Below are positions 31,112 to 39,389 of a stretch of 64,000 bases of DNA, one piece after another. Location of the stretch: positions 17,103 through 81,102 of the forward strand of contig CAZLYK010000003.1 of assembly GCA_964563495.1 (NCBI GenBank), in the 5' to 3' direction. Source of the DNA: CAZLYK01 sp964563495 (GTDB taxonomy: Bacteria > Acidobacteriota > Blastocatellia > RBC074). Within the stretch, counting starts at the first letter, position 1. Every line of letters starts with the position of its first letter. A program made the position numbers and the translations under genes. The notes beneath the pieces are model-generated. The model was not told the DNA's origin and did no database searches. It saw only the letters and a list, made by a program, of their open reading frames with translations.

Positions 31112-32137
31112 ATGAGACCAAAAGTATTCGTGACACGCCATCTTCCGGAACCGGCGATGATTCGGTTGGCTGAAGTCTGTCGGATCGAAGTTGGAACGGA
31201 CCGTGGATCTATCAGCCGGGAGGCTTTGCTGGCGGGAGTCCGTGATGCCGAGGGGTTGATTTGCCTGCTCACCGATCAGATCGATCGGGAAGTGATCGAT
31301 GCCGGTGCAAGATTGCGAGTGATCTCGATTGTCGCCGTCGGTTATAATAATATCGATGTAAGCGCCGCCCAAGCTCGCGGGATCTGCGTCACCAACACGC
31401 CCGATGTCTTGACCGATGCGACGGCCGATCTGACCTGGGCCTTGATCCTGGCGACCACCCGCCGCATCGTCGAAGCCGATGCATTCGTCCGCACCGGCGG
31501 GTTCAAGGGCTGGGATTTCGATCTCCTCCTAGGCTCGGGGTTGAGCGGAAAAACCCTCGGTCTGGTCGGTTATGGCCGGATCGGGCGGGCCGTCGCGCGT
31601 CGCGCGAACGGTTTCGGTCTGACGGTCGTCTATTGCAATCGGGATGACATAGCTTTTCGAGACGATCCGCAACACCAGACTCTGACCACGCCTCGACCAA
31701 CCGGCCCATCACCTTTCAACCAGAGTGCGCGAATAGACGGACTCGCCGTTCGCCACGTCTCATTCACCCAGTTATTGGAAACTTCAGACATTATCTCGCT
31801 TCACGTCCCCCTGGCGGCGACGACGCGTCACCTGATCGACAAAGCGGCTTTCGCACGGATCAAACCCACTGCCTTCCTGATCAACACGGCGCGCGGATCG
31901 GTGATCAATGAAAAGGCGCTGGTCGATGCCCTCCAAGAGGGGAGCATCGCAGGCGCCGGTTTGGACGTTTACGAGGACGAGCCCACCGTCAGCGCAGCGT
32001 TGCTGGAGATGAGCAATGTGGTGGTGCTGCCGCACATCGGCAGCGCGACCCGCGAAACCCGTACAGCCATGGCCTTACTCGCGGTCGAGAATACGATCGA
32101 TGCCCTCTCCGGGCGCACCCCGAGAAATGCGGTCTGA
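31112..32137 (+). CDS. D-isomer specific 2-hydroxyacid dehydrogenase (glyoxylate/hydroxypyruvate reductase-like)
   Basis: 341 aa. NAD(P)H motif GLVGYGRIGRAVARRA, substrate-binding VAVGYNNID, catalytic Arg in NTARGSVI, Glu in DVYEDEP and His in LPHIGSAT. A roughly 35-residue insertion follows the Rossmann loop (about 190-225, rich in Thr, Pro and Arg); relatives lack it. Probable reaction is reversible reduction of glyoxylate or hydroxypyruvate. Start MRPKVFVTR at 31112 matches the family N terminus. Confidence 0.9.
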   Translation: MRPKVFVTRHLPEPAMIRLAEVCRIEVGTDRGSISREALLAGVRDAEGLICLLTDQIDREVIDAGARLRVISIVAVGYNNIDVSAAQARGICVTNTPDVLTDATADLTWALILATTRRIVEADAFVRTGGFKGWDFDLLLGSGLSGKTLGLVGYGRIGRAVARRANGFGLTVVYCNRDDIAFRDDPQHQTLTTPRPTGPSPFNQSARIDGLAVRHVSFTQLLETSDIISLHVPLAATTRHLIDKAAFARIKPTAFLINTARGSVINEKALVDALQEGSIAGAGLDVYEDEPTVSAALLEMSNVVVLPHIGSATRETRTAMALLAVENTIDALSGRTPRNAV

Positions 32138-32155
32138 TCCCGGCTTCCGCCGGGA
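32138..32155. repeat. Short GC-rich hairpin after the dehydrogenase gene
   Basis: TCCCGGC and GCCGGGA with a TTCC loop, immediately after the stop codon at 32137. It is followed by AAAAC rather than T, so termination on the plus strand is doubtful. Confidence 0.4.
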
Positions 32156-32249
32156 AAACACTGCTTCTGTCAGCCGGATACTCCAGCGCCGGAGTTGACT
32201 GTATACCACCAAACCCTTTAAAATCACTGGTTACCAATTCGGTCCCGGG

Positions 32250-32265
32250 TGGCACTGGAGTTGCC
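32250..32265 (+). promoter_or_regulatory. Sigma54 promoter upstream of the lipid kinase gene
   Basis: TGGCACTGGAGTTGCC matches TGGCAC at -24 and TTGC at -12 with 10 bp between GG and GC. Predicted start is near 32276, about 26 bp before the GTG start, enough for a ribosome-binding site. Confidence 0.75.
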
Positions 32266-32301
32266 TCTTATCAGGTCAGTCAGGGGGATGAAGAGGTCCA
32301 G

Positions 32302-33228
32302 GTGGATAAGATAAAGGTATCGTTAATATTCAACCCAACGGCGGGGTCGCTACGGAGAGATCCGCGTCAGGTCGAGCGTCTGAGCGCGGCGCTGGCCGGG
32401 CGAGGGATAGAGGTCAGTACCGCTGCCACACAATCTGCCGGTCACTCGACAGTGCTGGCCGCAGAGGCTGTCGAGCGGGGTGTGGATGTAGTCCTGGTTT
32501 GCGGCGGCGATGGAACCGTCAATGAGGCTGCCCAGTCCCTGATCGGCGCCGAAACGGCGCTCGCCGTCTGGCCGGGAGGAACGGCCAATGTCCTCGCGTC
32601 GGAATTGAGGTTGCCCCGTTCACCTGAGGGCCTGGCGGATTTGATCGCAGCTGGAAGCATCCTCACCATCAGCGTCGGGCGGGCGATGAAACCTGAGACC
32701 GGTTGGCAACGTTATTTTCTCCTTATGGCAGGGATCGGGCTCGATGCCGCGATCGTCCAAAGCGTCAATTTGAATTTGAAGCGGATGGCCGGGATCGGCG
32801 CTTATCTGGTTTCCGGCCTGGATTATCTGGCGCGGTTGCCGCTCACGCCGTTTGTGATCGATTTTAACGGGTGCAGGCACGAGAGCACTTTCGCCGTCAT
32901 CTCGAACTCGGCACATTATGCCGTTTGGTTCAGGCTGGCCCCGGAGGCAAAGATGGATGACGATAAATTGGATATTTGCCTCTTCAATAGCCGGAGCCGG
33001 CTGGTCTATCTGAGTTATGCGGCCATGAGTCTGGCCGGCAGGCACACTCGCAGTAAAGGGGTAGTTTACCAGGAGGCGACTCGGGCGCGGGCTAATTCGA
33101 ACGATGCGGCCCTGGTCCAGTTGGATGGAGAGGTGGTCGGTAATCTGCCTATGCAATTTGAGATCGTTCCGCGGGCGCTCAAAGTAGTTGCGCCTCTTTT
33201 CGATCGGGATAAAGCAATAGCTTCGTAA
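32302..33228 (+). CDS. Diacylglycerol kinase family lipid kinase (YegS/DgkB-like)
   Basis: 308 aa. NPTAGS at the N terminus, the nucleotide-binding GGDGTVNEAAQ and PGGTANVLASEL motifs, and GIGLDAAIVQ. This family phosphorylates diacylglycerol, sphingoid or related lipids at the membrane. The start is a GTG; AAGAGGTCCAGG lies close upstream. A TPR gene follows after 11 bp, so the two are an operon, apparently under sigma54 control. Confidence 0.9.
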   Translation: MDKIKVSLIFNPTAGSLRRDPRQVERLSAALAGRGIEVSTAATQSAGHSTVLAAEAVERGVDVVLVCGGDGTVNEAAQSLIGAETALAVWPGGTANVLASELRLPRSPEGLADLIAAGSILTISVGRAMKPETGWQRYFLLMAGIGLDAAIVQSVNLNLKRMAGIGAYLVSGLDYLARLPLTPFVIDFNGCRHESTFAVISNSAHYAVWFRLAPEAKMDDDKLDICLFNSRSRLVYLSYAAMSLAGRHTRSKGVVYQEATRARANSNDAALVQLDGEVVGNLPMQFEIVPRALKVVAPLFDRDKAIAS

Positions 33229-33239
33229 TTGAGAGATTT

Positions 33240-34643
33240 ATGAGTCGGATACTTCATTTAATTGAGAATTTCGTCCTGGCGATCTATTTTTGCGTAATCT
33301 GGCTGACGCCGGCCAATTTGCGCAGCGCCTCGCGAATCATGTCCAGTGGGCGATGGCGGGTGACGACCTGGCTGCGCGAGCGGCGGGATTTTCTGCCGCT
33401 GGCTGCGCTCATGCTGACCGTGGCATTGTCGACCCTGGTTTTCGGGCAAACGCCCGAGGGTACTGGAATCGCGACTACTTCGACTGCCGCATTGCCGGCC
33501 GATCTGATCGAACTACGGCGAGAAGGAAATGCCGCCCTCTATAACATAGATTACCCGACGGCCAGGACAAAGTTCGAGGAGATCAGGAAACGGCTGCCCT
33601 CTCATCCGGCAGGAGACCTCTATCTGGGAACTCTGATCTGGCTCGAACACCTCAACAAGAGCCGGCGATTGCAGACCGGTCTATATAGCAATGAATCGAG
33701 CTTTTATGCCGGCGCCGACAAGGCCAGTGAGGACAATGAAGGAGACGCGGTCGACCCGGCTGTCGATAAGGCGTTTCGCGACCGGATGGCTCAGGCTAAA
33801 ACAAAGGCCCTCGCTCTGGTCAATCGCAACAAGAATGACGCCGACGCGGTCTACTTTCTCGGCGCCGTCTACGGAGTCATGGCCGGTTACGAGGCGTCCG
33901 TCGCGCGTAAATTCTTCGCCGCCATACGAAATGGATCGCGCGGCGTTGACGCCCACGAAAAAGTGCTCAAATTGAACCCGAATTATTATGACGCCTACCT
34001 TTCAGTCGGCATGTACGATTACATCATCGGCAGTCTGCCATTTGCCTACAAAGCGCTGGCGACGATCGCCGGTTTTCGCGGGAACAAGCAGAGAGGGATC
34101 AGCCGGTTGCAGACGATTATCGGGAAAGACGTTGCCACCTCCGATGACGCTCGGGTCATGCTGCTGGCGATCTATCAAAATGAAAAACGCCATCAGGACG
34201 CCCTCGCCATCCTTCAGGAACTGAACGCCAAATACCCGAACAGTTACCTGCTCAAGCTGGAGACGGCCTCAACCCTGGTCACGCTCAAGCGCAGCGAGGA
34301 CGCCTATCAGGCATTCGAGAACCTGCTCAAGGACGAGACGACTGCGGCGATCGTCGATCTGATTCATTTTCAATACGCCGAGGCGCTCGCTCTGAACCTG
34401 GAATTCAAACGCTCGGCCGAGCATTTTCTCGCGGCCTCTCAATCCAAAACGGCCGATGCGAACCTGGCGACCCTGGCGCTCCTGCGAGCCGCCCAGGTCT
34501 ATGACCTCGCCGGCAGCCGCGACGCTGCTCTGGCTCAGTATAAAGCCGTCCTCGCGCGACCCAATGTTTACGATACGCGCGAACAGGCAGAACGTGGATT
34601 GAAGGAGCCTTTCCGCCGCAAACAGGAAGAGAAGAAGGGGTGA
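33240..34643 (+). CDS. Tetratricopeptide repeat protein, membrane-anchored or secreted
   Basis: 467 aa with two hydrophobic stretches in the first 70 residues (about 9-25 and 51-68, the second ending VFGQ like a signal peptide), then TPR-like helices: EGNAALYNIDYPTARTKFEE, KVLKLNPNYYDAYLSVG, ILQELNAKYPNSYLLKL and others, and a highly basic tail (RRKQEEKKG). The layout is common in Acidobacteriota. It probably scaffolds a periplasmic complex; partner unknown. An internal start near residue 58 would give a simple signal peptide. Confidence 0.75.
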   Translation: MSRILHLIENFVLAIYFCVIWLTPANLRSASRIMSSGRWRVTTWLRERRDFLPLAALMLTVALSTLVFGQTPEGTGIATTSTAALPADLIELRREGNAALYNIDYPTARTKFEEIRKRLPSHPAGDLYLGTLIWLEHLNKSRRLQTGLYSNESSFYAGADKASEDNEGDAVDPAVDKAFRDRMAQAKTKALALVNRNKNDADAVYFLGAVYGVMAGYEASVARKFFAAIRNGSRGVDAHEKVLKLNPNYYDAYLSVGMYDYIIGSLPFAYKALATIAGFRGNKQRGISRLQTIIGKDVATSDDARVMLLAIYQNEKRHQDALAILQELNAKYPNSYLLKLETASTLVTLKRSEDAYQAFENLLKDETTAAIVDLIHFQYAEALALNLEFKRSAEHFLAASQSKTADANLATLALLRAAQVYDLAGSRDAALAQYKAVLARPNVYDTREQAERGLKEPFRRKQEEKKG

Positions 34644-34645
34644 AG

Positions 34646-34783
34646 AAATAGACAGGATTGACAGGATTTGTGCAGGATTAAACAGGATTATTGGAAAAAG
34701 GTGTGGTTGGGATAACCTCTATCATGCCTATATTGATCATCCTGTTTAATCCTGCACAAATCCTGTCAATCCTGTCTATTTCT
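34646..34783. repeat. Dispersed palindromic repeat, copy 7 (long)
   Basis: Left arm AAATAGACAGGATTGACAGG continues through GTGCAGGATTAAACAGGAT, and the right arm is its near-exact complement ending ATCCTGTCTATTTC. Perfect pairing extends over about 45 bp with a 45-nt spacer. The right arm supplies the TAG stop of tatC on the minus strand. Confidence 0.9.
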
Positions 34784-35831
34784 TCGAGCCGGCGAACTCT
34801 TCATCGGACTGGCGGGGTTTACCGAAGGCCCAGACGATCCCCACGCTCAGGAAATAGAGACCGAGCATCGGCGTTGCAAACATCATCATATTGAATGCGT
34901 CGGGAGTCGGCGTCAGGACGGCCGAAATGATCGCGATGCTGACGATTGCGACCCGCCAGGCCCTGAACATCATGCGCGGGGTCAAGAGCCCGATCCGGCC
35001 GAGCACGAAGGCGATCGTCGGGATCTGGAAGACGATGCCGAGGCCGAGCATGATCATAATGATCAGGTCCAGGTAGTCCTCGGCGTCGAGCAAAGTCCGA
35101 AAACCTCCCTCGACGGCCAGCCCCAACAGATAATCGCAAGCGGCGGGGAAGGCGATCCGGTATGCGAAACTCGCGCCGAGGGTAAAAAAGACGGTCGACA
35201 TGACCAACACCGGGACGATGTATTTTTTCTCGTGCTTGTAGAGTCCCGGTGAGATAAACGCCCAGATCTGGTAGAAGAGGAAGGGGACGGCCAGCGCGAT
35301 GCCGGCGTAGAGCGCGACTCTCATGTAGATCATGAAAGAACTGGTCACGCCACGCAGCACGAGCTGGTTGCTCTCGTCGTCAAAAAAGATCTGTGTTTGT
35401 CCTTCCTGGAAGATCTTGCTCAGCGGAGTCTCGGCCGGGACTACGGTTTTAGCAACCGACCATTGATCGGCGAGGACGAGCATCGGCTTATTGTCCTTGG
35501 CCACCTTTTTGACCAGGATCGTCGTCCCGAGCGGGATCTTTACCCCATTGACCGCGGTCTCCTGGGTAAAGGTGTACTGGAGTATCTCTCCATCTTTGAT
35601 CTGGCCGATGTCGACCTGTCCTGACGCCGCTTGCTGCGCGCGCCGGGCTTTCTGTAATTGCTTGATCACCGGGACTGAAAGGAATTTATAGATCTCTTCT
35701 GAAAAAACGAAGCAGAGGGCGAACGCCACGGCAATCGAGACCACCGAATAGATCAGCCTGCGACGCAGCTCGTCGAGGTGATCCAGAAACGACATCTGTA
35801 ATCCTTCTTGCGCTGCTATCTCGTCGCTCAT
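34776..35831 (-). CDS. tatC: Sec-independent protein translocase TatC
   Basis: Core subunit of the twin-arginine translocase; needed for export of the hydrogenase small subunit encoded in this window. SFLDHLDELRRRLIYS at the N terminus is the TatC signature recognising the RR motif. 351 aa is about 100 longer than usual: a large hydrophilic insertion (about 55-165, including an Ala/Gln-rich helix and a beta-rich part) lies in the first periplasmic loop between TM1 and TM2. The remaining helices (YAGIALAVPFLFYQIWAF onward) are standard, as is the FRAWRV loop. Its stop codon lies in repeat copy 7. Confidence 0.93.
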   Translation of the reverse strand: MSDEIAAQEGLQMSFLDHLDELRRRLIYSVVSIAVAFALCFVFSEEIYKFLSVPVIKQLQKARRAQQAASGQVDIGQIKDGEILQYTFTQETAVNGVKIPLGTTILVKKVAKDNKPMLVLADQWSVAKTVVPAETPLSKIFQEGQTQIFFDDESNQLVLRGVTSSFMIYMRVALYAGIALAVPFLFYQIWAFISPGLYKHEKKYIVPVLVMSTVFFTLGASFAYRIAFPAACDYLLGLAVEGGFRTLLDAEDYLDLIIMIMLGLGIVFQIPTIAFVLGRIGLLTPRMMFRAWRVAIVSIAIISAVLTPTPDAFNMMMFATPMLGLYFLSVGIVWAFGKPRQSDEEFAGSKK

Positions 35832-35836
35832 TTGTT

Positions 35837-36268
35837 TCAGATCCAGTGCCGTTTCTCAGATGTGCTCGCTGCTGAGGCGGTGGTGTGCCCAAGATTGGAA
35901 TCCACTTGCGGCGAGGCCGGCGCTTCACTCGTCGTTGGGTTCGATGAAGAATCGAGAGCCGGCTCGCCGGTCTGTTCAGACGCCTGGGCGGATTCCGTCG
36001 GGTAGGAATAATCCGATGAGACTGAATCAGGAGAGTAAGAGCCGGCCGATGAGCTGTAATCGTAGCTTGAACCGGAACTCGGGCTGTCGTCTGTTCGGAC
36101 CCTTTCGAGCTCAACTTCCTGTTCCCAGGTCCGTTTAAAATCTTCAGAGGCGCGGCGGAATTGGGCCATCGCCTGTCCCAGGGATTTGCCCAGTTCGGGC
36201 AACTTCCTCGGGCCAAAAACGATCAGCGCAATCACCAGAATGAGGACTACTTCCGGGGCTCCCAACAT
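35837..36268 (-). CDS. tatA: Twin-arginine translocase subunit TatA/TatB family
   Basis: 143 aa from the ATG at 36268, preceded by AAAGGAGAG. One N-terminal transmembrane helix (about 5-18) leads into the FGPRKLPELGKSLG hinge and an amphipathic helix. After residue 60 it has a long Ser/Tyr/Pro-rich low-complexity tail, more like TatB in length but TatA-like in the hinge. It lies 5 bp upstream of tatC, so the pair is an operon. Confidence 0.88.
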   Translation of the reverse strand: MLGAPEVVLILVIALIVFGPRKLPELGKSLGQAMAQFRRASEDFKRTWEQEVELERVRTDDSPSSGSSYDYSSSAGSYSPDSVSSDYSYPTESAQASEQTGEPALDSSSNPTTSEAPASPQVDSNLGHTTASAASTSEKRHWI

Positions 36269-36408
36269 AACTACTAATCTCTCCTTTGGGTATTCTCGGG
36301 CCCGCAGCGGCTCCATGAAAAGTTGCAGGTCGCGACGAAAATCAAATATAAGTGACGTTCAAAGGTGAGTCAAGCAGGGTGTCTGTCGAGCCATTCGGCG
36401 CTCCAGGC

Positions 36409-37344
36409 TCAGCCTTTGACCTTGACGGCAAAATAGCCCTGACGGGTTCGGACATTGAGTTTTGGCTGTGCGACACGGACCTCGATCGCGCGCCATCTCC
36501 CATCATATCGCTCGTTCGACGACTCGTAAGTCAGTGTGTACTGGTTGCGTAGTTCATCCACCATTTGTGTAAATGCGTCGCGAAGCTTGTTTCCTCCGGG
36601 GGTCCGGAAGAATTTACCGCCGGTCTTGGCGGCCATGGTTTTCATGACCTCCGCGCCGCTGTCTCGCAGGCTGGAGCCGTAGACCGAAGAGTCGCTCATA
36701 TCGACGGCATAAATGGAAACGTGCGCTCCGATGGCGGTTCTCATCGCCTTGTCCAGCGTGGCGCGGCTCTGAGTGTCTGCTCCATCCGAAACGACGATGA
36801 TTGCGCGGCGACGCTCCGGCCGCCGGGAGAGCTCTTCGGCCGCCTCGACAATCCCGTCATAGAGCGGCGTATTCCCCTCGGCGCGCATATCCCAGACCGA
36901 ATCGGGAATGTCGCGGATCTCGGTGAAGCCCTGTAGCTTCCTGACCTTGATTCCGCCAAATGAATAGATTGCGAATGAGTCTCCCTCTCGTATTCCCTCG
37001 ACGAAGTTGGCGCAAGCCGCCCGCTCCAAGGTCAGCTTCTTCTCCATACTGCCGCTCGCATCCAGGAGAATAGCGGCGGCAAAAGGTGTCTCCTCGAAAT
37101 CGAAACTGAGGATCTGCTGCGGTGTGTTGTCCTCTCTGATCTTGAAATCATCGGCCTTCAACCCGGTCACATACCGGTCCTTGAGATCTGTAATCGTGAC
37201 ATTGAGGACGACCAGGTTGGTGTCAAGCGTGATCGCTTCTTCGTTTGGCGCGGCTTTCTTTTGCGGGTCCTGCTTTTGTGCGGTTGTCGGCGCCACGGCA
37301 AGACCGGAGGCCAGTATCAACATGAGCGGTAGACGGCGAAACAT
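36409..37344 (-). CDS. VWFA-related (Acidobacteriota-type) secreted VWA protein
   Basis: 311 aa. A signal peptide (residues 1-22) is followed by an N-terminal beta domain (LVVLNVTITDLKDRYVTGL, then ADDFKIREDN) and a von Willebrand A domain with the MIDAS motif DASGSM and a conserved TPLYDGI Thr. This N-terminal domain plus VWA is the VWFA-related family that is expanded in Acidobacteriota. It is probably periplasmic and metal-dependent in binding; ligand unknown. Confidence 0.9.
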   Translation of the reverse strand: MFRRLPLMLILASGLAVAPTTAQKQDPQKKAAPNEEAITLDTNLVVLNVTITDLKDRYVTGLKADDFKIREDNTPQQILSFDFEETPFAAAILLDASGSMEKKLTLERAACANFVEGIREGDSFAIYSFGGIKVRKLQGFTEIRDIPDSVWDMRAEGNTPLYDGIVEAAEELSRRPERRRAIIVVSDGADTQSRATLDKAMRTAIGAHVSIYAVDMSDSSVYGSSLRDSGAEVMKTMAAKTGGKFFRTPGGNKLRDAFTQMVDELRNQYTLTYESSNERYDGRWRAIEVRVAQPKLNVRTRQGYFAVKVKG

Positions 37345-37358
37345 ATTATTCTATTAAT

Positions 37359-37859
37359 TCAGTTCAGGTAACCGCGAATTATCTTGACCAGCTGAATAAT
37401 CTTGCCCGATTCGTCAACCACGCTCAGTGAGACGACGCGGCGCGAAGTTTTGGCGAGATTCTCATTCAATTTCTCACCGGCCTGGACCAGTTGCTTGAGA
37501 GCCTCATTGAGATCAGCGGGCGGTTGGTCGAGCGGTTCATCCGCTGACGCGCCGGATTCCGAAAGAATCTGGCGCGCCGATTTTTCGATATCTTTCAGTT
37601 TCTTTTCAGCGCTCCGCGGCAACATGCCCCCGGCACCCCTGGCTTCCTGCGACAGGTTTTGGGCATCGTCTTTGAGATGTGCAGCTTTCTCGAGCAGCTT
37701 TTTATGCTCATTCTCCTCACGCTTGATCTGCATCCGCTTGAGCGTGTCGAGCATGGTTTCGTTCTGCTCCTCGGCCGGGGGCTGATCTACGCTCTGCGCC
37801 CAGACCGCCGGAGCAGCGAAGATGAAGCAGCAGTAAATAAAGATGGATCTCAGTAACAT
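37359..37859 (-). CDS. Secreted coiled-coil protein of unknown function
   Basis: 166 aa. Signal peptide (about 1-22, ending VWAQ), then charged helices with heptad-like spacing (DTLKRMQIKREENEHKKLLEKAAH; the next helices include EKKLKDIEKSARQIL and LKQLVQAGEKLNENL). No family recognised. It lies 14 bp upstream of the VWA gene on the same strand, so they are likely cotranscribed. Confidence 0.7.
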   Translation of the reverse strand: MLLRSIFIYCCFIFAAPAVWAQSVDQPPAEEQNETMLDTLKRMQIKREENEHKKLLEKAAHLKDDAQNLSQEARGAGGMLPRSAEKKLKDIEKSARQILSESGASADEPLDQPPADLNEALKQLVQAGEKLNENLAKTSRRVVSLSVVDESGKIIQLVKIIRGYLN

Positions 37860-37909
37860 CTTGTCCCCCGGTGATCAACCCGGGCGGTATCAAAAGCAGC
37901 CAGGCCGCC

Positions 37910-38482
37910 TCAATATTCACAGTTGAGGATCCGACGACGGGTATTTCCCTTGATGCTCAAATCGATCCCCAGGATCTTGCCGGCCAAACCGCGGATCACC
38001 TCGTCTTCCAGCCTGCCGTTAGACTGACCCTCAACCCATTTGTTGCTGTCCAGGGCATCGGCCACTCGCCCCTGTATATGAGCCGAAACAAAGAGCTGGG
38101 AACGTTTTTGATCCAGCGGCAGTGCGCTAATTTCAAGGTAGAACCGGCCTTGAACCCAGTTTCGAACCTCGGTCGCAGGCATCGCAGCCAGATAATCGAG
38201 ATCATTGCGAGTCGTCACGCCTTTGCTGAAATTGATCGTTTTCGTGACCAGCTTGCCCTCGCTCAGCTTGCTCGATTCCTCGTTCAGGTCGATCTTGCAG
38301 GTTTTTAATACATCGCGCGCAGTTTGTAGGATCTGCTCGCGAGGCACATTCATTGTGTAAGGATTGTTCAACGGCGGTTCTGTCTTGGGGCGGTCAAACT
38401 GAATCTGCGCCTGCGCCACAACTGACCAGCAGGCAACTGCCAGAAATGCAACAAATAAAGATTGAATTCGAATGTTTTTCAT
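37910..38482 (-). CDS. Secreted protein of unknown function
   Basis: 190 aa with a signal peptide (about 1-25, ending AQAQ). The mature part, beginning PREQILQTARDVLKTCKIDL, has a mixed alpha/beta pattern and two cysteines (in KTCKID and ILNCEY) that could form a disulfide. I recognise no named family. It is the first gene of a three-gene leftward group with the coiled-coil and VWA proteins. Confidence 0.7.
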   Translation of the reverse strand: MKNIRIQSLFVAFLAVACWSVVAQAQIQFDRPKTEPPLNNPYTMNVPREQILQTARDVLKTCKIDLNEESSKLSEGKLVTKTINFSKGVTTRNDLDYLAAMPATEVRNWVQGRFYLEISALPLDQKRSQLFVSAHIQGRVADALDSNKWVEGQSNGRLEDEVIRGLAGKILGIDLSIKGNTRRRILNCEY

Positions 38483-38628
38483 ATATCGGTCTTTTCAATT
38501 GATTGGGAGAACAATCCAAGAAGACAAGCCATGTGAACAATAACAGGTCGACTTAGAGCACATCAAGCCCCTTGCTCAGGAAAGGTCATGCCGCAGTTAT
38601 CGGTGGCAAGCGGACTGGGCGACTGAGG

Positions 38629-38660
38629 GAATGGGGGATCGATGATTCAATCCCCCATTC
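38629..38660. repeat. Inverted repeat upstream of the sRNA promoter
   Basis: GAATGGGGGAT (38629-38639) and ATCCCCCATTC (38650-38660) form an 11-bp perfect dyad. It lies about 190 bp upstream of the sigma54 promoter at 38847, a typical distance for an enhancer-binding-protein site, but could also be a hairpin. The rest of 38483-38846 shows no gene. Confidence 0.45.
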
Positions 38661-38846
38661 TCCTCGTCTCTTCGCCACCAATCACTGAAGCATTACCGGC
38701 ATGGAAATATTTTCATAGCGGTTTAGCCATCATGTTGTAAGAATTACCGGAATGAGCCGGCCCGGCATCGGCGTGTGGTTTTTTATTTAAATAGTAACTT
38801 ACTGGAAATACAGGTTTTCTGCGATTTATCGGGGACTTGCCGCCCG

Positions 38847-38862
38847 TGGCATTGTGATTGCA
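38847..38862 (+). promoter_or_regulatory. Sigma54 promoter for the putative small RNA
   Basis: TGGCATTGTGATTGCA matches TGGCA at -24 and TTGCA at -12 with the exact 10-bp GG to GC spacing. Predicted start is near 38873. No coding region follows within the transcribed segment. Confidence 0.75.
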
Positions 38863-38865
38863 GTA

Positions 38866-38995
<130 letters not shown>

Positions 38996-39031
38996 TCTAA
39001 ATCTGTTTTAATTCTGGAAGTTTTGGTAGAT

Positions 39032-39130
39032 TTAGGATGCATCTTCTTCGAGGCCCTCTATCTTGATGGCATACTTCAGATCAACTAGGTATGCCCCATT
39101 CTCACTATGTTCAGACCTTAAAAAGTTCAT
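39032..39130 (-). CDS. Candidate 32-aa small ORF in the 0.9-kb gene-poor stretch
   Basis: On the minus strand ATG at 39130 opens a 33-codon frame; the peptide begins MNFLRSEHSE and ends IKIEGLEEDAS. A TTG five codons upstream could extend it. The sequence alternates charged and hydrophobic residues like a real beta-strand protein end, so it may be a microprotein or a remnant of a longer gene. There is no Shine-Dalgarno sequence and no family match I recognise. Otherwise 38996-39389 holds no gene that I can see. Confidence 0.3.
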   Translation of the reverse strand: MNFLRSEHSENGAYLVDLKYAIKIEGLEEDAS

Positions 39131-39389
39131 CGAGCTTTTATTCAATCAAAAAAATACAGTTTTGAAAAAGACATCAATCAGGAAAGTCCGAGATAGGGTC
39201 TGGTGAAAAAGATGGCTGTGCAGGCGGTGTGGTCGGCGCATGGGAGCGGGCCTGTTAAGGGATTGCGGTAGGGGATGCACCGCATTCGCGACATGCGCCG
39301 ACCAGACTGTCTGATACTTTCTTGACACGCTTTCCCGCCATTGGCTATGTTGCTTGCCTTAACTTCCGACTGAGAAATTGAGTGCATGC

